DNA from: Brachionus manjavacas
Taxonomy: Eukaryota > Rotifera > Eurotatoria > Ploima > Brachionidae
Assembly (NCBI GenBank): GCA_019054805.1
Contig: JAHQIY010000021.1
Span: 1,004,501-1,068,500 of the forward strand
DNA: 64,000 bases
Reading direction: 5' to 3'
Shown: one piece after another, positions 63,264-64,000 of the stretch
Layout: the number at the start of each line of letters is the position of its first letter
Position numbering within the stretch: the stretch's first letter is position 1
Notes under the pieces: generated by a model
Databases searched by the model: none
Told to the model about the DNA's origin: nothing
The model's input: the letters and a program-made list of their open reading frames with translations, nothing else
Program-made: the position numbers and the translations under genes

Positions 63264-64000
63264 ATGGAAGTAAATTATTTAGTTTTAAAAGAAGATATTG
63301 CTACTAAATTAAAGTTAATTTTAAAAGAACTGGCTTTAATTAACAGTAAACTTAACCTTGCAAAATTACAACAAAACACCGCAAACATGCAAGCAGATTT
63401 AAATAAAGATAATGCTTGGCAACAAAATAATTTTTTAGATTTACAAAAAAATTATAAATATAACAGCACCATAATTAGTACATATGCTAACTTACTAGCA
63501 GAGGCCAACTACTTAAAAGAACTACTAGAAATTTTAGCAGATAACGAAATTAATTTAGAAACTAAAAATGCAGTAGATAAACTACACAGCAAAACTTTAG
63601 ATTTTAAAATTACTAGCTTTTTTAATAATAACGATAAAAACGATTGTTACCTAGAGATTTTATGTGGTAGTGGCGGGTTAGATGCCCAAGACTTTACTAA
63701 TATGTTGCTAAATATGTATGTAAAATATTGCGGTAAAAATAATTTTAAATGCACTTTAATAGATGCCAGCTATACCGACAGCGGTATAAAAAACGCTACC
63801 TTAGAAGTGCAAGGCATAAACGCCTATGGTTTTTTAAAAAACGAACAAGGGGTGCATAGGTTAATTAGGTTATCGCCTTTTAATGCAGATGGCAAACGCC
63901 AAACCAGTTTTGCCGCCGTTAATGTATATGCTAAAACCACAGTTGCCAGCCAAGTTACTTTAAAACCAGAAGATATTAAAATAGATACCTTTAGGGCAAA
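63264..64000 (+). CDS. prfB: Peptide chain release factor 2, N-terminal part
   Basis: The 5' 245 codons; the gene continues beyond the window. RF2 ends translation at UAA and UGA. The codon-recognition tripeptide SPF is present in HRLIRLSPFNADGKRQTSF, which separates it from RF1 (P-x-T). GGSGGLDAQDFTNMLLNMY corresponds to the family G-x-G-G-x-[ED]-A-Q-D motif. The reading frame is continuous from ATG 63264; there is no in-frame CUU-UGA frameshift site near codon 25, the site used for autoregulation in many bacteria. The GGQ motif is beyond the end. Confidence 0.93.
   Translation, partial: MEVNYLVLKEDIATKLKLILKELALINSKLNLAKLQQNTANMQADLNKDNAWQQNNFLDLQKNYKYNSTIISTYANLLAEANYLKELLEILADNEINLETKNAVDKLHSKTLDFKITSFFNNNDKNDCYLEILCGSGGLDAQDFTNMLLNMYVKYCGKNNFKCTLIDASYTDSGIKNATLEVQGINAYGFLKNEQGVHRLIRLSPFNADGKRQTSFAAVNVYAKTTVASQVTLKPEDIKIDTFRA

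Noticed and set aside
1-64000. UGA reassigned to tryptophan
   Set aside because: Trp codons in the conserved genes are TGG, no gene needs read-through of TGA, and RF2 is encoded. TGA is avoided rather than recoded, as far as this window shows.

Overview
This 64 kb window is a chromosomal segment of an AT-rich (roughly 30% GC by eye, not computed), gene-dense bacterium. Gene content and gene order point to an alphaproteobacterium with a reduced, probably host-associated genome. The blocks plsY-dprA-topA-rnr-(small gene)-rpmG, ruvX next to gatCAB, and rne/amiC-mrcA-prfB are arrangements I associate with Alphaproteobacteria. A Holosporales- or Rickettsiales-like symbiont is a reasonable guess, but the window has no rRNA to settle it. 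I see no transposase, prophage, CRISPR array or rRNA.

Layout. 1-9600: the 3' end of der, a small membrane protein, metG-tatD, an M23 peptidase with a very large hydrophobic N-terminal region, an RNA uridine methyltransferase, an M16 peptidase and an RluD-type pseudouridine synthase. 9594-17881 (minus strand): OB-fold stress protein, rpmG, rnr (with a minisatellite), topA, dprA, plsY, ruvX. 17872-20880: two tandem AGCS amino-acid/Na+ symporter paralogues. 21047-24969: gatCAB, tRNA-Ser(GCU), crcB. 25020-30459 (minus): GT2-GtrA protein, radA, glyS, glyQ. 30631-33802: psd, pssA and a long disordered membrane-anchored protein. 33922-37813: a PtsG-type glucose PTS permease, an outer-membrane protein and ygfZ. 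37814-38606: a poorly coding stretch with tRNA-Met(CAU). 38607-43581: ABC-F protein, lipase-like lipoprotein, LplT-like MFS protein, TehA/SLAC1-type transporter. 43765-49382: copZ-copA, rsmE, ubiA-ubiD. 49383-53984: an unknown coiled-coil membrane protein, dCMP deaminase, a lipoprotein, rnhA, yqgE, a small outer-membrane protein. 54407-64000: BepA-type M48 protease, rne, then amiC-mrcA-prfB.

How it fits together. Most genes serve core information processing (aminoacyl-tRNA synthesis and transamidation, tRNA/rRNA modification, RNA decay, topology) and envelope work (phosphatidylethanolamine synthesis, peptidoglycan synthesis and cleavage, outer-membrane quality control). Uptake genes (two AGCS paralogues, glucose PTS, lysophospholipid-type MFS) suggest an organism that imports amino acids and sugar. 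UbiA/UbiD indicate ubiquinone synthesis and therefore respiration.

Most interesting signals. (1) None of the 51 stop codons visible is TGA (43 TAA, 8 TAG by my count), although prfB is present and lacks the usual frameshift site. (2) The M23 peptidase carries about 330 residues of unexplained membrane-active sequence. (3) RNase R has a 42-bp tandem repeat. (4) ptsG is an isolated cassette with a perfect 15-bp-arm palindrome over its promoter. (5) Several orphan proteins (32120-33802, 49383-50813, 35567-36925) and one 400-bp non-coding stretch have no explanation. I did not find a multi-gene system that I could call new; the novelty candidates are individual genes and regulatory elements.
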